Positions 1 to 12,800 of a stretch of 64,000 nucleotides of DNA are shown here, in pieces. Position numbers and translations under genes: made by a program. Every line of letters starts with the position of its first letter. Position 1 is the stretch's first letter. The stretch covers positions 62,001-126,000 of the forward strand of contig SSNU01000068.1 of NCBI GenBank assembly GCA_012064415.1, written 5' to 3'. The stretch comes from Gyrodactylus bullatarudis (lineage: Eukaryota; Platyhelminthes; Monogenea; Gyrodactylidea; Gyrodactylidae). The notes under the pieces are model-generated. The model searched no databases. It was not told where the DNA came from and saw only the letters and a list, made by a program, of their open reading frames with translations.

Positions 1-270
1 TTTTTGGCTTGAAAATGTAGACTTTTTAGAATTTTGAATTGGCGCCAAAACTTTTCAAACTTTGAGCTCCAATTATCTTATTGATTTTAAAAAGAGCGGG
101 TCTTGTTAAACTTTAATGGTTATAATCGGGTTCCTTGACTAATTTTGATCCTGAGAAACTAAAATTTTGAGCTCAAAGTGCGAAAAAAAGAATTTGGCCC
201 CAATTCAAAATTCTAGAACATTTTTTTCTTTTTTTGGTAAAAGTGGGTTTTGATGAAAAATTTTAAATTC
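1..270. repeat. Fragment of dispersed AT-rich foldback repeat (family R2)
   Basis: Degenerate relative of the hairpin repeat seen more fully near 0.95, 47.4 and 53.3 kb: it shares the 'ggcgccaaaa' block, 'ctttgagctc' and 'gtaaaagtggg'. It lies in an intron of the dynamin gene. Nothing else was seen in 1-660. Confidence 0.5.
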
Positions 271-667
271 TCATCTCTATATTAAATAGAGCTTTATTTC
301 TTTTTATCAGACATGCTCTGTTTGTTTATTATGGGAAATGAATCATTTCAAACGCTTGAAAAATTGGACAACAGGAAACATAAATTTCAAGCAATTTCTC
401 ATTACATTCATCATTTTAAAAATTGATGGCATTGCAGATAAAGTATGGAATATAATTTTTTAAGGTAGAGAGTAAATTATTTCTTGTTTGCTTTGTCTGA
501 CAAGAGATGCATCAACAATACAATTCATGCGCTACATACATTTGAGTTATAAAATTACCTTTAATTGTAGCAGCTAACTGTTAAAGACCTTTTATGTATA
601 CATTGTTCAGTTATGATTGTGTGAAAAAATTCTAATACTTTTCAGTGAAAGAGAATAATAAACTCAC

Positions 668-3561
668 TTATCAAAGCCGATAAAATCTTCATGGTTTGTG
701 TTCATATAGGTGAGCTGATAATCTATTTGTCGTTGGAGTTGAGCCTTGGTTTCTGTTTGGTTATCTCTGAGCTCTTGGAGGACAAGACGTTCAATTTCAT
801 CTCGCAAGGTTGGATATGTTGTCATCTGAATTTATTTTAGAATTCATTGAATTAAAAAAATAAAAGCTTGTTCTACTCTATGATACAAATGAATGGTTAT
901 CTAGAGACTCAAATTTAAAAATTGAACATTCTATAGGTTTTATTCCATCTAAAGCTAATTGATATGAAGTTGGGAAACTATGGTTTTTACAGAAATCTCG
1001 ATGTTTTCAACAAGAATTCGAATTTTTTAAAGATTTTTTGGAATTCTAGTTGCCCTCATTTACCATTTGAAGAAAATTAATTCAACTGAATCTTATCTGA
1101 TGCATAGCCTCATTATTGTTTGGGAGCTGAAATTCGATTTTTTGATCATTTTCACTACTTGAAAATCAATGAAATTTCGATTATTCAAAATCAAAAATGA
1201 GGAAACTGTCGGTAATTTGATGGTGCTAATCAGCTTTCATGTCTAATCTTGATCTTGAAAAAACTCTTTTGATCACGCTCCAACTTTCAAATCAATAGAA
1301 ATTTTCAGTTCAAAATTCGAAAAAATGTGATTTTGGCGACAAATTAAAATTTGAAAAATGGCCATATTTTTCAAAAAAATTAATTTTTCCTTCAAATGGT
1401 AAAAGAGGGCAACATAAGTAGGATTTCAAAAAATCTTTTAAAAAATTCGAGTTCTTGTTGAAAACCCATTTCTCTAAATTTGATTCCTTAGACTATGGAA
1501 CTGTTTTAGTAAAATGCACAAGCCCTGTACTACAAATAAGTAATAATCAATCGAAAAAAAATATATTAAAGAATTCAAGAATGCTATGTAAAAGAAAAAA
1601 TTAATTAGAAAAGAATAATTATGATGAAATTTCAGCCAGGTGACTTCTTCTCTAGATGCAATGCAATGAAGTGTAGAATAAAATATTATGAAGAAATAGA
1701 ACTCAGGAATGCAGACAAACCTCGGAGTAGAATTTGAAGAAATTGTGAATTTCTTAGAGAAAGATTAGATAGTGAAAAGTACAGAGTCTAAATTTAAGCA
1801 TATTTTTGCATTGATCAATTAGATTTCGATCAAAATACTAAGTAGAACAGTAAACAGTAATCAGTAGTGATTTCATTCAAACTTGATACGTTTTACAAAC
1901 TATCAAAGGCTAAATGAAATGAATTTTACTCACACTATTAGAGCATTTGTGAATGACTTCAGCAAGCTTCTCAACGACCAGGTCAACACATTTGTGTGAT
2001 GGCTCAGCCATTTTACCTATCTTTTTACGAACAATCGCATCAAATGCCATGTCAGGAGTGAAAAGGCCTGCTCTTACACCATGGATATTTTTAATGGCAA
2101 CAGCTATTTCACGTCTCAGAGATTTTTGATCGCATTCAATTTGTATTAAATAATAAGGAAAGCGTTCATGGAAAATTCTATTAATTTCTGCACCGCCAGA
2201 AAGATTGTCTGTATCAACGCTGGCTGCGTAACCATCAATTGATTTGGCAAATTCATTTTCAAAATTTTGAACACATCTAGAGTCGAAAGTTAACTCTTAC
2301 TTGAATTGGATATTAAATTATTTTCAATATTTTCTTACGTCATAAGAGCCTTTGTTTTTGTGCTAGGATCAGATGGCTTCAAGTGTTTAAATTCCCGAAC
2401 TTGTCCTTCAAGAGTATTTAGTTGATCCTGGAGACGTTTCCTCAGCATTGGTAAAGCATCTCGAATATGATTTGTTAACTGCTGATTGAGGGTTTTCTGC
2501 AGGAAGGGAGTTCCCATTCTTTCAGCCATATGAGCATAAGCTTTGTGAGAAAGAAAGAAATTCTGTTCAGCACTTAGAGCGGCCCTAATGTCCTTTCTTC
2601 CGTCAATATCTCGCTGACTACGATTGACAACACCAATGTAGCCTCTGCGCAATGGAAGCAACTTGTTCTCAAGAACTTCTCTAGCATCTGTACCTTGGTC
2701 CATTAGATCTAATTTTGTAATAACTCCAATTGTTCGAAGACCTTGAGGATCGACTTCCTTGGCAAGTTTCAATGCATCTGAGTTTGCTAAATCTGCATTA
2801 GCAGGAGAAACTGCCAAAATTAAACAGGACTCCTGATTAATGAATTGTAGGATCATATTTCTTATCTGAATTTCAATGTCCTTGGGCTGATCACCAACTG
2901 GAACTTTGGTTATACCAGGTAAATCGATCAAGGTCAAATTGAGTACTGGTAAAATAATTCATAAAATTGGGTGAAATATTAATGAATGAGTAGAAGGAAA
3001 AACCTCTGAATGTTAATATCGATCGAAAATTGTTCAACAGAGAAACAGAGCAAAAGAGACAGAATATTAAATTGAAATATTAATTCATTAGTATTCAAGA
3101 GGATGTCAATTATTATTAGACAAGCTTCAACTTACCATGAGGTGAATGAATTTTCAAATTAATAGGAATAGGAGAGATTCCCTTGTTTTTTCCTGTACTT
3201 CTGTCAGTTTCGTCTTCAATTTCTTTTCGAATTTCATCGAAATTTGAGAAAACCTTATTTGGCTGGTGAAGAAATTTTCCATACTCTAAAATTATCAGGT
3301 TTGATAAATAGGGGAAATCTTACCTTGATTGTCGTTGATCAATTGCAGAATCAAAGGTCTTCTTGTGACAATACCAGAACCTCGAGGAAGAAAATCCCGA
3401 CCAACGAAGTTTTCAAGTACTGAACTTTTACCAGCCGATTGACTTCCCACAACAGCAATTTGAGGTAAATCTAGAGAAACTGATAATCCGAGAGAGGCAA
3501 AAGTATCCTGCAGCTTATTCACAATAGGGATGAGTCTTTGCATCCCTTCATTCGTAGTCAT
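668..3561 (-). CDS. Dynamin (classical, shibire/DNM1-3 type), 5' part of gene
   Basis: Large GTPase that assembles on the necks of endocytic pits and cuts them from the membrane. Five exons are visible (minus strand): 3561-3324, 3285-3136, 2945-2339, 2276-1934 and 825-668; all joins are GT-AG and keep phase. The product has the P-loop GSQSAGKS at residues 39-46, the DLPG switch and the TKLD guanine-specificity motif, then the middle/stalk region ending in [11 protein letters not shown], which fits classical dynamins better than DRP1. The pleckstrin, GED and proline-rich parts must lie left of the window. Intron 1 is only 38 nt; the intron 825-1934 holds a foldback repeat. The start at 3561 is the first ATG and precedes the family-typical '[10 protein letters not shown]'. 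Head-to-head with the MICU-like gene. The family call is secure; 1/2/3 cannot be assigned in an invertebrate. Confidence 0.95.
950..1490. repeat. Foldback (hairpin) repeat, family R2
   Basis: Begins 'agctaattgatatgaag' and is roughly the reverse complement of itself: the block 'tttttggaattctagttgcc' near 1036 returns inverted near 1408-1430. No ORF. It sits in the dynamin intron. Similar hairpins are at 47415-47870 and 53285-53700. Confidence 0.6.
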
Positions 3562-3681
3562 ATTTAATTTGTTTTTATCAACAAAATTTGAATTTTAGCT
3601 TGATTTGAACAAAAATTTGCACTCATTTTGTTTGGGCGTCTTCATTTAAATTCCTAACTTTAAAAAAGTCTTTTGACGCGA
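3562..3681. promoter_or_regulatory. Shared divergent promoter, dynamin / MICU-like
   Basis: Only 120 bp separate the two start codons, which face away from each other. Both core promoters and both 5' leaders must fit here unless they overlap coding DNA. No TATA box is obvious. Confidence 0.6.
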
Positions 3682-6408
3682 ATGAACGCAAAAGTCTTTT
3701 CTAGGCTATTTTATCCCTTTCTTAGATTTAATAGACAATTTATACTTCGGAACATATCATGTGTCATAGCCAATCGAAGATTATTTTCGTTTTTCGCCCC
3801 TCAGCTTTTTATTACCTTGCCAATCTGCAAAAAAGTTCTCTGTGATGATTCTAATGATGATATAGACTTGATCAACTCCTCTGAGGTATGTCCTTTCTCT
3901 TTAATATTGTTTTAGAAATCTTCATATCTCATTTCTTTTATGAAATATGCCTCTTTAAAGCATAAGAACAATTATTTGATGACTCCTAAAAACTTTATCG
4001 ATTGCTTAATAAATAATAACATGGGAACTTATGGATTTAAAGAAATTGAAGACAAGGATGTCGAAAAGATTCTAGACAATACACCCAACATAGGTAAAAG
4101 TGAGAACATGTTCTCAAATCTCGGTCAAAATGGATTAATTTCGTTTACTGAATTCTTGCTTTTAATATCCCTGCTGAGTAGCAACGACAAGAAATTAGAA
4201 TATGCATTTATTATGTTGGACAAGCTTAAAGATAAGAAGATTCATCTCAAAGAATTTGAATTGTTGAAGAAATTCACCGCCTCCAAGACTGATAGAGAAA
4301 TGAAATCAGTTATTGACGTGAGTCTTGGCAATGTTTTGCTTTATTTGAAATAATATTAATTGTATATGTTAGACTCGACAGAAAAATCTAAAATATTAAT
4401 ATTATAGAGACTTTTTTCGGTTAGTTTCTAGTTGTAATTATCGCCAAATTAATTGATACACTTCAAAGAGTTTATCCAATGCCTTCTTATAACCAAATAA
4501 ATCATCCTTTTATGATTGAGAGCTTATTACCAAACTATTAATTTAAATAGTGAAAATTAAAATCTTGGCTTGATAAATTTATTTAGAGTTTTAAAGGTTG
4601 AACTGAGAGAAGAATTAGAATTTATTTCCTAGAATCAGTTAGATTTAATAGGTAGTTATCCCTAAATTCACCATTCTTTGATTTCTTATCAGTGTTCGTC
4701 CTAGAAGCTTGTCAATTTTAAGTATTTCAGGTTAGATGGAATCATATTCTTCATTTCATTAACCCTAGAACGAAATCTCGGGTTATTTTTCACCCCATTT
4801 GTATTGAAACCCCCATAAGAAAAATAAATATTTCGGACGAGGGTTAATTCACTCTCCAATTTTCAATAACTTTTTCAAGGCCATGTGCCAAAATGTTGAA
4901 CATAAAAATTTCTGTATAAATAAAGATCCTTTAACTAGAAATTACACACCTGTAAATAGCATTTTTATCAATCTTGCCAAAGGTATATAATTAGAATTAA
5001 CCAAGTTTACCTCATTTATTAAAAATTCTTAAAATTAATTGTGAGGTCGCTTGAAATAAGTTAGGGAATATGTATTTATATTCAATCTCCGAGGTCATTA
5101 GATAGCCTCGGACATGAAAAGAGTTAAAATTCTACTTCAGGTTATCAAATCGACTTACTCTAAATTTTTAGGAATGAAATTTGAGAAAAAAACTTGTCAG
5201 AAAATGAAAAGAATATTCTCTCTGTTGCTTTTCATCTGCCTTATGCTTGCCAATTAATATTCGAGTAGTTATTGATCATTGTTAAATAATTTAGAGAATA
5301 AAAAAATACAAAAGGATTCTTTCCATTCATTCAAATTTAATTGTAAATTTCATTCACAATCCATTTAGTTTGATGAAGTGAGTAAAATTTGTTTTTTTTA
5401 AATCACCAAAAACTTAATCTTTCTTTTTTACTCTTGATGTATTCAAAGAAATTTTATTATTTTTCCTCTATTTTCATGTTGTATTAATACATTCTACAAA
5501 CACTTGGTGGAAAATAGATTACTCAGAGTTAACAGACTCCTTCAACGACTATGGCACGTCTGATTCCCAATAAACCTGATTTAATATTTTAGAATGACTC
5601 TGATTCAGAATTATCTGTAAGCAAGATATTGGGGATTTAATCAACGCTAAATGATTTTATTCTAATGAATCTCTGCCTAATCAACTAATCACCATTTGAA
5701 AAAAAAATTAGAAATTTTCATCAAATCCTTCAATTTTCTGGTTTATTTAATACTTTTTCTAAAATTATTTTTATACTAAAATGAACTTTTTCTGTGTTTT
5801 GTTAGAATGACGACCAGCACAAGACAACGTTGTCAAGGCATTTCTTTGGCAAGAAGGGAGATCGTTTATTGACATATAAAGAATTTCATACATTTGTCGC
5901 CAACTTTCAATCTGAAATCCTCCAGCTCGAGTACAACGCCATGACGTATAATCGTAACATGCATCCCATTGAATTAGCTAGATATCTGTTAAAGTATACA
6001 AATTGGAGTGATGATCGGATTAAGAATACTCTGATGCAGGTCTCCAAAAACACTGATGAACTAGATGGAATCACTTTCAAGGCTTACAAGCAGTTTCATG
6101 CCTTCATTTTTCTCCTAGAAGATTTCCTTACAGCTCTAAACTTGTATAATATTTCAAAAATCTCAATTTCACCGATTGAATTCCAGAGAGCCGCAAAAGC
6201 TGTCTCTGGTCACGAATTAGATCCAATCATAATAAAAACCCTTTTCCTTTTATTTGACTACAATGGAGACGGGAAATTGAATGCAACCGACTTTTACGAG
6301 GCTATGCGAGGCATTCTAAAGCGTAATTTTGCCGACGAGGAGACGCCAATTTCCAGATGGGAAAGCTTCAAGGTTTGTGTGAATCGAAATCTCAACAAGA
6401 TGGTCTGA
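3682..6408 (+). CDS. Mitochondrial calcium uptake regulator, MICU2/MICU3-like
   Basis: EF-hand regulator that gates the mitochondrial calcium uniporter from the intermembrane space. Exons: 3682-3885, 3916-4317, probably a 24-nt microexon 5593-5616, and 5806-6408, giving about 410 aa. The N-terminus is rich in Arg and Phe and almost free of acid, as in a mitochondrial presequence. EF-hand 1 (DKLKDKKIHLKEF) has Leu at ligand position 3 and looks weak; EF-hand 2 (DYNGDGKLNATDF) looks calcium-competent but ends in Asp. The HFFGKKGDRLLTYKEF block and the LEDFxxALNLYN region match the family, and the short tail resembles MICU2. Intron 1 is 30 nt. The microexon rests only on its splice sites and phase. 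ATG 3682 was chosen because the frame upstream has no other ATG. Confidence 0.88.
4763..4843. mobile_element. piggyBac-like miniature element (81 bp)
   Basis: Bounded on both sides by TTAA; begins CCCTAGAACG and ends CGGACGAGGG, so the ends are a short imperfect inverted repeat of the piggyBac kind. A second 80-bp copy sits at 37255-37334. The rest of the MICU intron (4318-5805) is AT-rich with nothing recognisable apart from the microexon. Confidence 0.5.
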
Positions 6409-6570
6409 AAAAGATGTCGAAAAGTTAGAAATATTGCCCCTTTTATTCGCGTAGTCTGTTATTTTCATGTGATTAGTAAACTTATCTAAGATCTTTCCTA
6501 TATATACCTGCCTCAAATATCATGTATCCTTATTATTGCTAATTGTATCATTATTATTATTTATGCGAGA

Positions 6571-6576
6571 AATAAA
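6571..6576 (+). terminator. Poly(A) signal AATAAA of the MICU-like gene
   Basis: Canonical hexamer 163 bp after the stop codon and about 95 bp before the next gene's ATG. Confidence 0.6.
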
Positions 6577-6671
6577 TTATCTTTTTTTTCCTTTCCAAAC
6601 TAATAATTATAATCTTCTTCTCAAATCAAATATTTTCCCCATTTGATAATGAAATTTCAGATCCTTTAGGC

Positions 6672-9600
6672 ATGAGTAAGAGTCTCCTAAAATTTTCTTA
6701 TTGGCCAAGATATGTGGCACGTGTTCTAAAAATGTCGGCAATCTACAAAGGCGAAAAGATGGACTGGGAACGTCATTGTGGTCTACCCGGGGGTATGATG
6801 AAACCCAAGGAGGAACCGGATTGTGTAAGTCTACCTAATTAGCTACTGTGGACTCAAACTAAACAAAAACTTGATTGACATTTTTCTTTAGTATAACGAA
6901 CAAAAAGAGAACCCAGTTTGGTTCTTTTCTGAGAGATATCCGTGGAATATGGCGAATCGTTTGTCCGAATTTGTCTACCAAGACTGGGACTTTTGCGGTG
7001 TCCACCCGAATGAAAAGACCGAGAAAATTAACCTTGAACCCATGCCATTTCATGAGCAAACCTTCTTCAAAGGAGATTATGTTCGTGTATTAACCGGGAA
7101 AGATGCCGGCAAGACTGGCAGTATTATATCGGTAATAAAGATGCGTCGACTTGTTCTGGTTGGAGATTTACATTGTCAACTTGATCGAATTGAATTTGGT
7201 GATCAGGTCTTTTATCGTAGATCCGAGAGACCACTTAGAATGAATGAAGATGTTGCACTTATCGATCCTTCAGATGGAGAAATCTGTGAGGCAGAATGGA
7301 GAATCGATGAAAACAATGAAATGGTTAGTCTACTCTTTTTTTCGATAACATTCTTCAATCCAACAAAAGAATTTTTCTATAACCTTGTTAGCTTCTTAAA
7401 CTTTTTCTTTCAATTTCTTACTTATTAGACCTTGAGATATTATCGAAATTCTAACCCTGGTCTTGTTTTGAGACCAGGTTTCTTTTTAAAGCTATAACTG
7501 CTATAAAGATGAAAATTCACTAATTTTACAAAAAACCTTGATATTTATCTATGGATAATCTCAGAAAAAATTCAAAAATGCTCCTATTTTCTACTTTTTC
7601 AATCTTTGAGCTCTAAATTTTTTATCGAAGATTTGAAGCATTTACTTGCGATATTTGGGATCAACATTTGGCAAATACAATTCGAATTTGCCTTATCAAG
7701 TTCATAGAAATTCATTATTAGTAATAATTTATTACACAGTCTAGCATAAAATTTTATATTTATTGATATTTTGACAGTATATTCATAAAAATCGAAATAA
7801 AAGCTATGCTCGATAGTAGTGAAAAATTCAAATCGCTTTGAAACTAAGAACAGTAAAAAAACAATGCCTTTTATACTTTATATATATTCTTTTTTTTAAG
7901 ATCTTTTCAATTTTTCACATTGATCAGATAGCAGTTATAAAATTCATTCAGATCTTAAAAACAGAATATGAAAAAGCCTCGTTTTCACAAATGTCAATAT
8001 ACAGGAGAATCTTCTGCGCCAGTTCTAACACAAGGGATTTGAATTTTTCATTTTTGCTAAAAAATTGAAATACGAGAGATACTATCGAACTTAACTTTTA
8101 AATTAGAAGAGGTAGCTAAAAAGTTTGAAGCAAAGAGTTATAGATAATTTTAGAGCAAAAATAAGACATACAATTCGGTCAAACATGAATTCGAATATTT
8201 CTCGAAATCTGAACGCTAAAAAAATTTAATTTCCAGAATTTGGGAAATCAACCATTTTAATTTTTTTTCTCCAAACTTCCAAGGCCAAATTCGAGTTCTA
8301 CATTTAATGATGATCAGAAATTTTCAGTATTGAATTGCCTTAGATCTTGGAATCGATGGGAATTTAGCACATTTTCGAAATTAATTTTTCCTACTACTAT
8401 TCCACACATGATGACTCGAGATAGATTAAAAATATCACGGAGGCTTTAGTTTTATACCTCTCTGCCCCAAAATTCCAGCCAATCAGCGTTGAGCACTCAT
8501 TAGCCAATAAGGAATAAGCAGTTTTTCACCTCATCCCCAATTCTTTAAACCATCTTAAAATTAATATAATTTAATTAGGTTTTGCTCATTATATATTATT
8601 TGAAAGAAATTTTTTTTCTCTTTTCAATGCATTAACAAAAAATTGTCTAGGATGANNNNNNNNNNNNNNNNNNNNNNNNNNNNNNNNNNNNNNNNNNNNN
8701 NNNNNNNNNNNNNNNNNNNNNNNNNNNNNNNNNNNNNNNNNNNNNNNNNNNNNNNNNNNNNNNNNNNNNNNNNNNNNNNNNNNNNNNNNNNNNNNNNNNN
8801 NNNNNNNNNNNNNNNNNNNNNNNNNNNNNNNNNNNNNNNNNNNNNNNNNNNNNNNNNNNNNNNNNNNNNNNNNNNNNNNNNNNNNNNNNNNNNNNNNNNN
8901 NNNNNNNNNNNNNNNNNNNNNNNNNNNNNNNNNNNNNNNNNNNNNNNNNNNNNNNNNNNNNNNNNNNNNNNNNNNNNNNNNNNNNNNNNNNNNNNNNCTG
9001 ATTTCATTGGATTAATATTTTTATTTTAATTAGGGGTTAATACCCATTGTTAGCCTATAGTTTTTTATTACTATCATGTCTATCCCAAGGATGTTCTCAA
9101 GCTCATGGCTAGTTTTGGATCTTCTTTTGAATTCGACCGTTTTAATCCTGTATATAACAATTGCGAAATTTGTCCTTCAACCTTCAAAGCGTCAAATAAC
9201 GACTGCATTATCAATCATTTTGGAACCCAGAAGCACAAAACTCAATCGAACGATCATCTAAGCAAACTGCTCTACATGCAGAGAAAAAGTTTGATGTCGG
9301 AAAAATCATTGCTGAGGGTTTTTTGAAAGCTGGAATACCTCTAAGTTATTTTCCAGCGTGTCAGCAAGAACTCATCTTGATGTTTTTTTCAACGAGGAAG
9401 TTTAGAGAATCAAAAGCTCCATCTTGCAAAAACCTATTTTTATTCAAATAGATGATAGCAAAATCAATAACTGCTCAAAGTGTGCTATCTTGATCGGAAA
9501 TTTAGAGATTCCTGAAACAACATATGTATATGATGTTGTTGACGTCGAAGTCAAAATGGATTACCAGTTTGGTATGCAAAAGATCAAAGGTGTATTGTTC

Positions 9601-10858
9601 GATTACCAAATTAGGCCCGATTAATTGAACAAATAGATCTTAAAGATGATCCTCTTCAAATAAAGTTTTACATAGAGGAACGATTGAGCAATAATGATGC
9701 ACGCCGAGTCATGGAGATGGCCAACAATGACATAAGCTCTAGGATCTACAAACTACTAATGAATTGTAACCCTACATCAGTGGATGTTGAAAGATGTTTC
9801 TCTCGCATTAAATACTATTCCACTAAGTTTAAGACATTTAAAGATGGAAATTTTAAAAAGTATTCATGTTATATTCGAACAACAACTAGGTTGATGAATA
9901 AAAAATTATTTTGCTATAAATATGCTATTTTTCTCAAAAATTTCTCATTTTAAGCACAATACTTGCTAAAAATTTGCCATTTTTCTAATAAAAACAGTCA
10001 TTTTGACACATGATGACTCGAGATAGATTAAAAATATCACGGAGGCTTTAGTTTTATACCTCTCTGCCCCAAAATTCCAGCCAATCAGCGTTGAGCACTC
10101 ATTAGCCAATAAGGAATAAGCAGTTTTTCACCTCATCCCCAATTCTTTAAACCATCTTAAAATTAATATAATTTAATTAGGTTTTGCTCATTATATATTA
10201 TTTGAAAGAAATTTTTTTTCTCTTTTCAATGCATTAACAAAAAATTGTCTAGGATGAATAATAAAAAAGATAAAATAACTCTGTTATTTCAACTTTTCAC
10301 ATAAAGAGACACTTACACCATTCGAAAGAGCATAAAATTTTGTGCATTCCTTAAAAAATCAAACTATAATCACAAGATTCACCAGAATAGTTTGAGAAAC
10401 AAAATTTGAACCAAAAAAATCGATATTGAAAAATATCATCCTAAAATCTTTATCTTGCCAAAACGGATAGACAGAATGCTGAAACCCCTCCCCTCTGGTG
10501 TTTTAAGTCAAAGGTTAAAATAACATGTCTAATGTGTGAAGATTTTCCCACTACATTACGTCATGACTCATAATCACATCATCGTCATTATATAGAATAT
10601 TTTTTGCTCTTCTAGGTACGCGTTTCCAAGAGAACAGGAATAATAATTCCTCTACCCAGTTTTGCATATTCAACTGATGATAGTATCAATCCGGCAACAG
10701 TTAAGCCAGGCTCTAATGATACTTCCGAGAAGAACCTATTGGAGAAAACCTATGACTCAAGTGAACTGCAAAGACTGTCATCCTTTGAAGAGGACCTTGT
10801 GGAACATTACAATCTCGATAGAAACATTCTCGCTAGACCTCAAAGATTTTGGTATTGA
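6672..10858 (+). CDS. MRPL24: Mitochondrial large-subunit ribosomal protein uL24m
   Basis: Protein of the mitochondrial large ribosomal subunit. Exons 6672-6824, 6892-7323 and 10616-10858, all phase 0, give 275 aa. The N-terminus (MSKSLLKFSYWPRYVARVL) is basic and suits mitochondrial import. A KOW fold is clear: FKGDYVRVLTGKDAGKTGSI followed by VGDLHCQ. The last exon starts VRVSKRTGIIIPLPSF, the typical L24m block, and ends RFWY. Intron 2 is 3.3 kb and carries a hAT element, a 250-bp direct repeat and a gap of unknown bases, yet the flanking exons are intact and in frame. AATAAA occurs at 10872, just after the stop. Confidence 0.93.
8402..8655. repeat. Left copy of a ~250-bp direct repeat flanking the hAT element
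   Basis: The sequence starting 'acacatgatgactcgag' is repeated essentially unchanged at 10007-10255. The left copy runs into the assembly gap, so its true end is unknown. Confidence 0.8.
8656..8997. other. Assembly gap (342 N)
   Basis: Run of N inside MRPL24 intron 2. The apparent ORFs spanning it are artefacts. The inverted copy at 16.8-18.7 kb suggests that the gap hides about 305 bp of the 5' end of the hAT element. Confidence 0.95.
8998..10006 (+). mobile_element. hAT transposon copy A, internally deleted and decayed
   Basis: Coding blocks in different frames: 9105-9326 carries a C2H2/BED-like finger (NCEICPSTFKASN...NHFGTQKHK), 9424-9624 is unassigned, and 9684-9953 carries the hAT C-terminal dimerisation signature (NPTSVDVERCFSR). 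The catalytic core expected between finger and dimerisation region is absent, so the copy is non-autonomous. The 3' end lies near 10006, where 'tgctaaaaatttgcc...aacagtc' resembles the inverted 5' end at 18676. The 5' end is in the gap. Apparently identical to copy B. Confidence 0.75.
10007..10255. repeat. Right copy of the ~250-bp direct repeat
   Basis: Matches 8402-8655 up to the gap. It is also part of the inverted duplication that ends at 10577, only 38 bp before MRPL24 exon 3. Confidence 0.8.
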
Positions 10859-11110
10859 ATCATTCAACTATAATAAAATTTATATGAATAAAATGTTCTG
10901 TTGTTATGTATACGCATATTTTTATAGCTATTCCGGAAATAGTCTTCTCCAAAGATTGGATGCTTTCGGTAAATATACGATTTTTCTAGTACAAGGAATT
11001 TGCATATTTCGAAATTTTTTTTTTCTGAAAAAATTGAATAATTTTCAAAAAATATAGCACATGATATGTAACATACTACTTGTAAGTAAATTATGAAGAA
11101 AAAAAATTTC

Positions 11111-11536
11111 GTTTGGGTAAGACAGAACATTGCGTCCAAACGTGTAATCAGACATTTAATTATGGAACGAATGAGGTTAAATAATATCCCAAGCTTAAAA
11201 TTTTCTTCGACCAATTAAAAACCTTCAGAACAGGCCCTATTACAAGATTGAGACGCTTTAGAAAGTTTCTAATAGAAACAGCTTAATTCAAATGAAGAGG
11301 CGATAGTAATCAAGAAAAATAAGATTTGTTCTCATGTTATCATTTATCTGACAAGGGAGAAATAGCAAAAAAACAGCAAATAATCAGTGAAAAAATAGCA
11401 TTCGATTTTGAATAGCAGAAAAATAGCAAAATTATTTTCGTGAGGAAATATCCTTGATCCTCGAGAATGTTAATTTCATAAATCTCATTAAAATTCTAGC
11501 AACATATCAAAAATAGAATTTTGACCGTCCTAGTCA
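11111..11536 (+). repeat. Dispersed repeat R3 (hAT-end-like), copy 1
   Basis: From 'tttgggtaagacagaac' to 'cgtcctagtcat'; a close direct copy is at 59156-59587. The right half is rich in 'atagcaaaa' and ends like the hAT terminus '...cagccctag', so it is probably a non-autonomous or truncated hAT relative. Confidence 0.65.
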
Positions 11537-11550
11537 TCAGTGATGACCAC

Positions 11551-11930
11551 TAGGGTAGGGTGAATTTTTAAACCTCATATTAGTACTAACTTTTCTGATA
11601 GTCAGTATTATTTTGTATTGAAGCATGTGCCAAAAATACTTCACCACTATGTCATTCAGTTTTAAAAATCCAGAATTTTTCAAATCACTGCTCAATTATC
11701 AATGAATTTTTACTACACAATCACGAAAATCCGGAATATCTTTGGCATTCAATGAGTTTCCCCAGTTTTATTTTCAAAAATAATAAATTATTATTATTAA
11801 TAATCTTATTATCAAGAGGGCCTTCATGGTGAATTTCGTTTATTTATCATGGTCGTGGGATATTGTGGGAAAAATGGGCAAGAACATAATGGAGGATGAC
11901 TATCACGCTTTAAAAATATGCATTATATGA
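11551..11930 (+). repeat. Dispersed repeat R1, copy 1
   Basis: Starts 'tagggtagggtgaattt' and runs through 'ccttcatggtgaatttcg' and 'ttgtgggaaaaatgggca'. Other copies: 20452-20623 (split), 23143-23310, 44250-44770 (inverted) and 58493-58850. No coding potential seen. Confidence 0.7.
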
Positions 11931-12509
11931 TTTGAGATGCTGGTCATTGACCAGGCCATGTTTTAACAGTTAAATCTAAAAGCAAAAAAAGACATTCTAT
12001 TCTCGATTTTAAAATAGCTAAATATATTAGAGGTAGATGAAAATTGTCTTATGAGAAAAAATCGACGCGGCTTTTTAGGCTTCCAATAGATCGTAGTCTT
12101 AATTCTCGAAATGGCTTGATTTTACATTAAAATATTGAATCCTCTTTCTATAATCTTTCAATTTCAAAAATATTTAATAAAATTTAAATGATTGTTCCAA
12201 AAAAAGGCTAATTTGAAAAAGTAAACAAATTTCGTGTTTAAATTCATTAAACTCTGAACATTTGGTACCAATTCAAAAATATAATTTTATATATCCCAAG
12301 TTTTTCTTCTAAAGGGTTGAGTTCTATCAGCTTAAATTATGCAAAAAGTTTTTTTCGGTAGCTTAGATAGTTGAAATGAGTTAATGATACAAAAAATATT
12401 TGTTGAAAATCTCTATAAAATAAATCAAATCAGATTCCAAATCTATTAACATAATCAAAAAAGTTCATATAAATGTTGAAAAAAAGTGAAATATATATGT
12501 TACCGTGAG

Positions 12510-12800
12510 TCTGGTCATAATCGGTTTCTTTGACTAATCCTGATCCTAAAAATCATTTTTTGATCATTCTCTCACTTTTAAATCAACAAAAATTATCAAC
12601 TCAAAGTTCAAAAAAATGGGAATTCGGCGCCATCGCTAAATTTTAAATATGCCATAAATTTCTTAAAATTTGATTTTTTTCAAATTTTTTTTCTTCAGAT
12701 CCTGAAAGTGGAACCTACGATCTAGATTCCAAAAAACGTTGATCAAATTCAATTTCTTGATGAAAAAATTTATAATTTTGTAAAAATCCTAAATTCCCAT
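12510..12800. repeat. Repeat R2, partial copy
   Basis: Contains the R2 markers 'tgactaatcctgatcc', 'ggcgcc' and 'gatgaaaaaat'. The rest of 11930-13387 is AT-rich with nothing else recognised. Confidence 0.45.

Noticed and set aside
8624..9029. ORFs spanning the N run
   Set aside because: They exist only because unknown bases were read as open.
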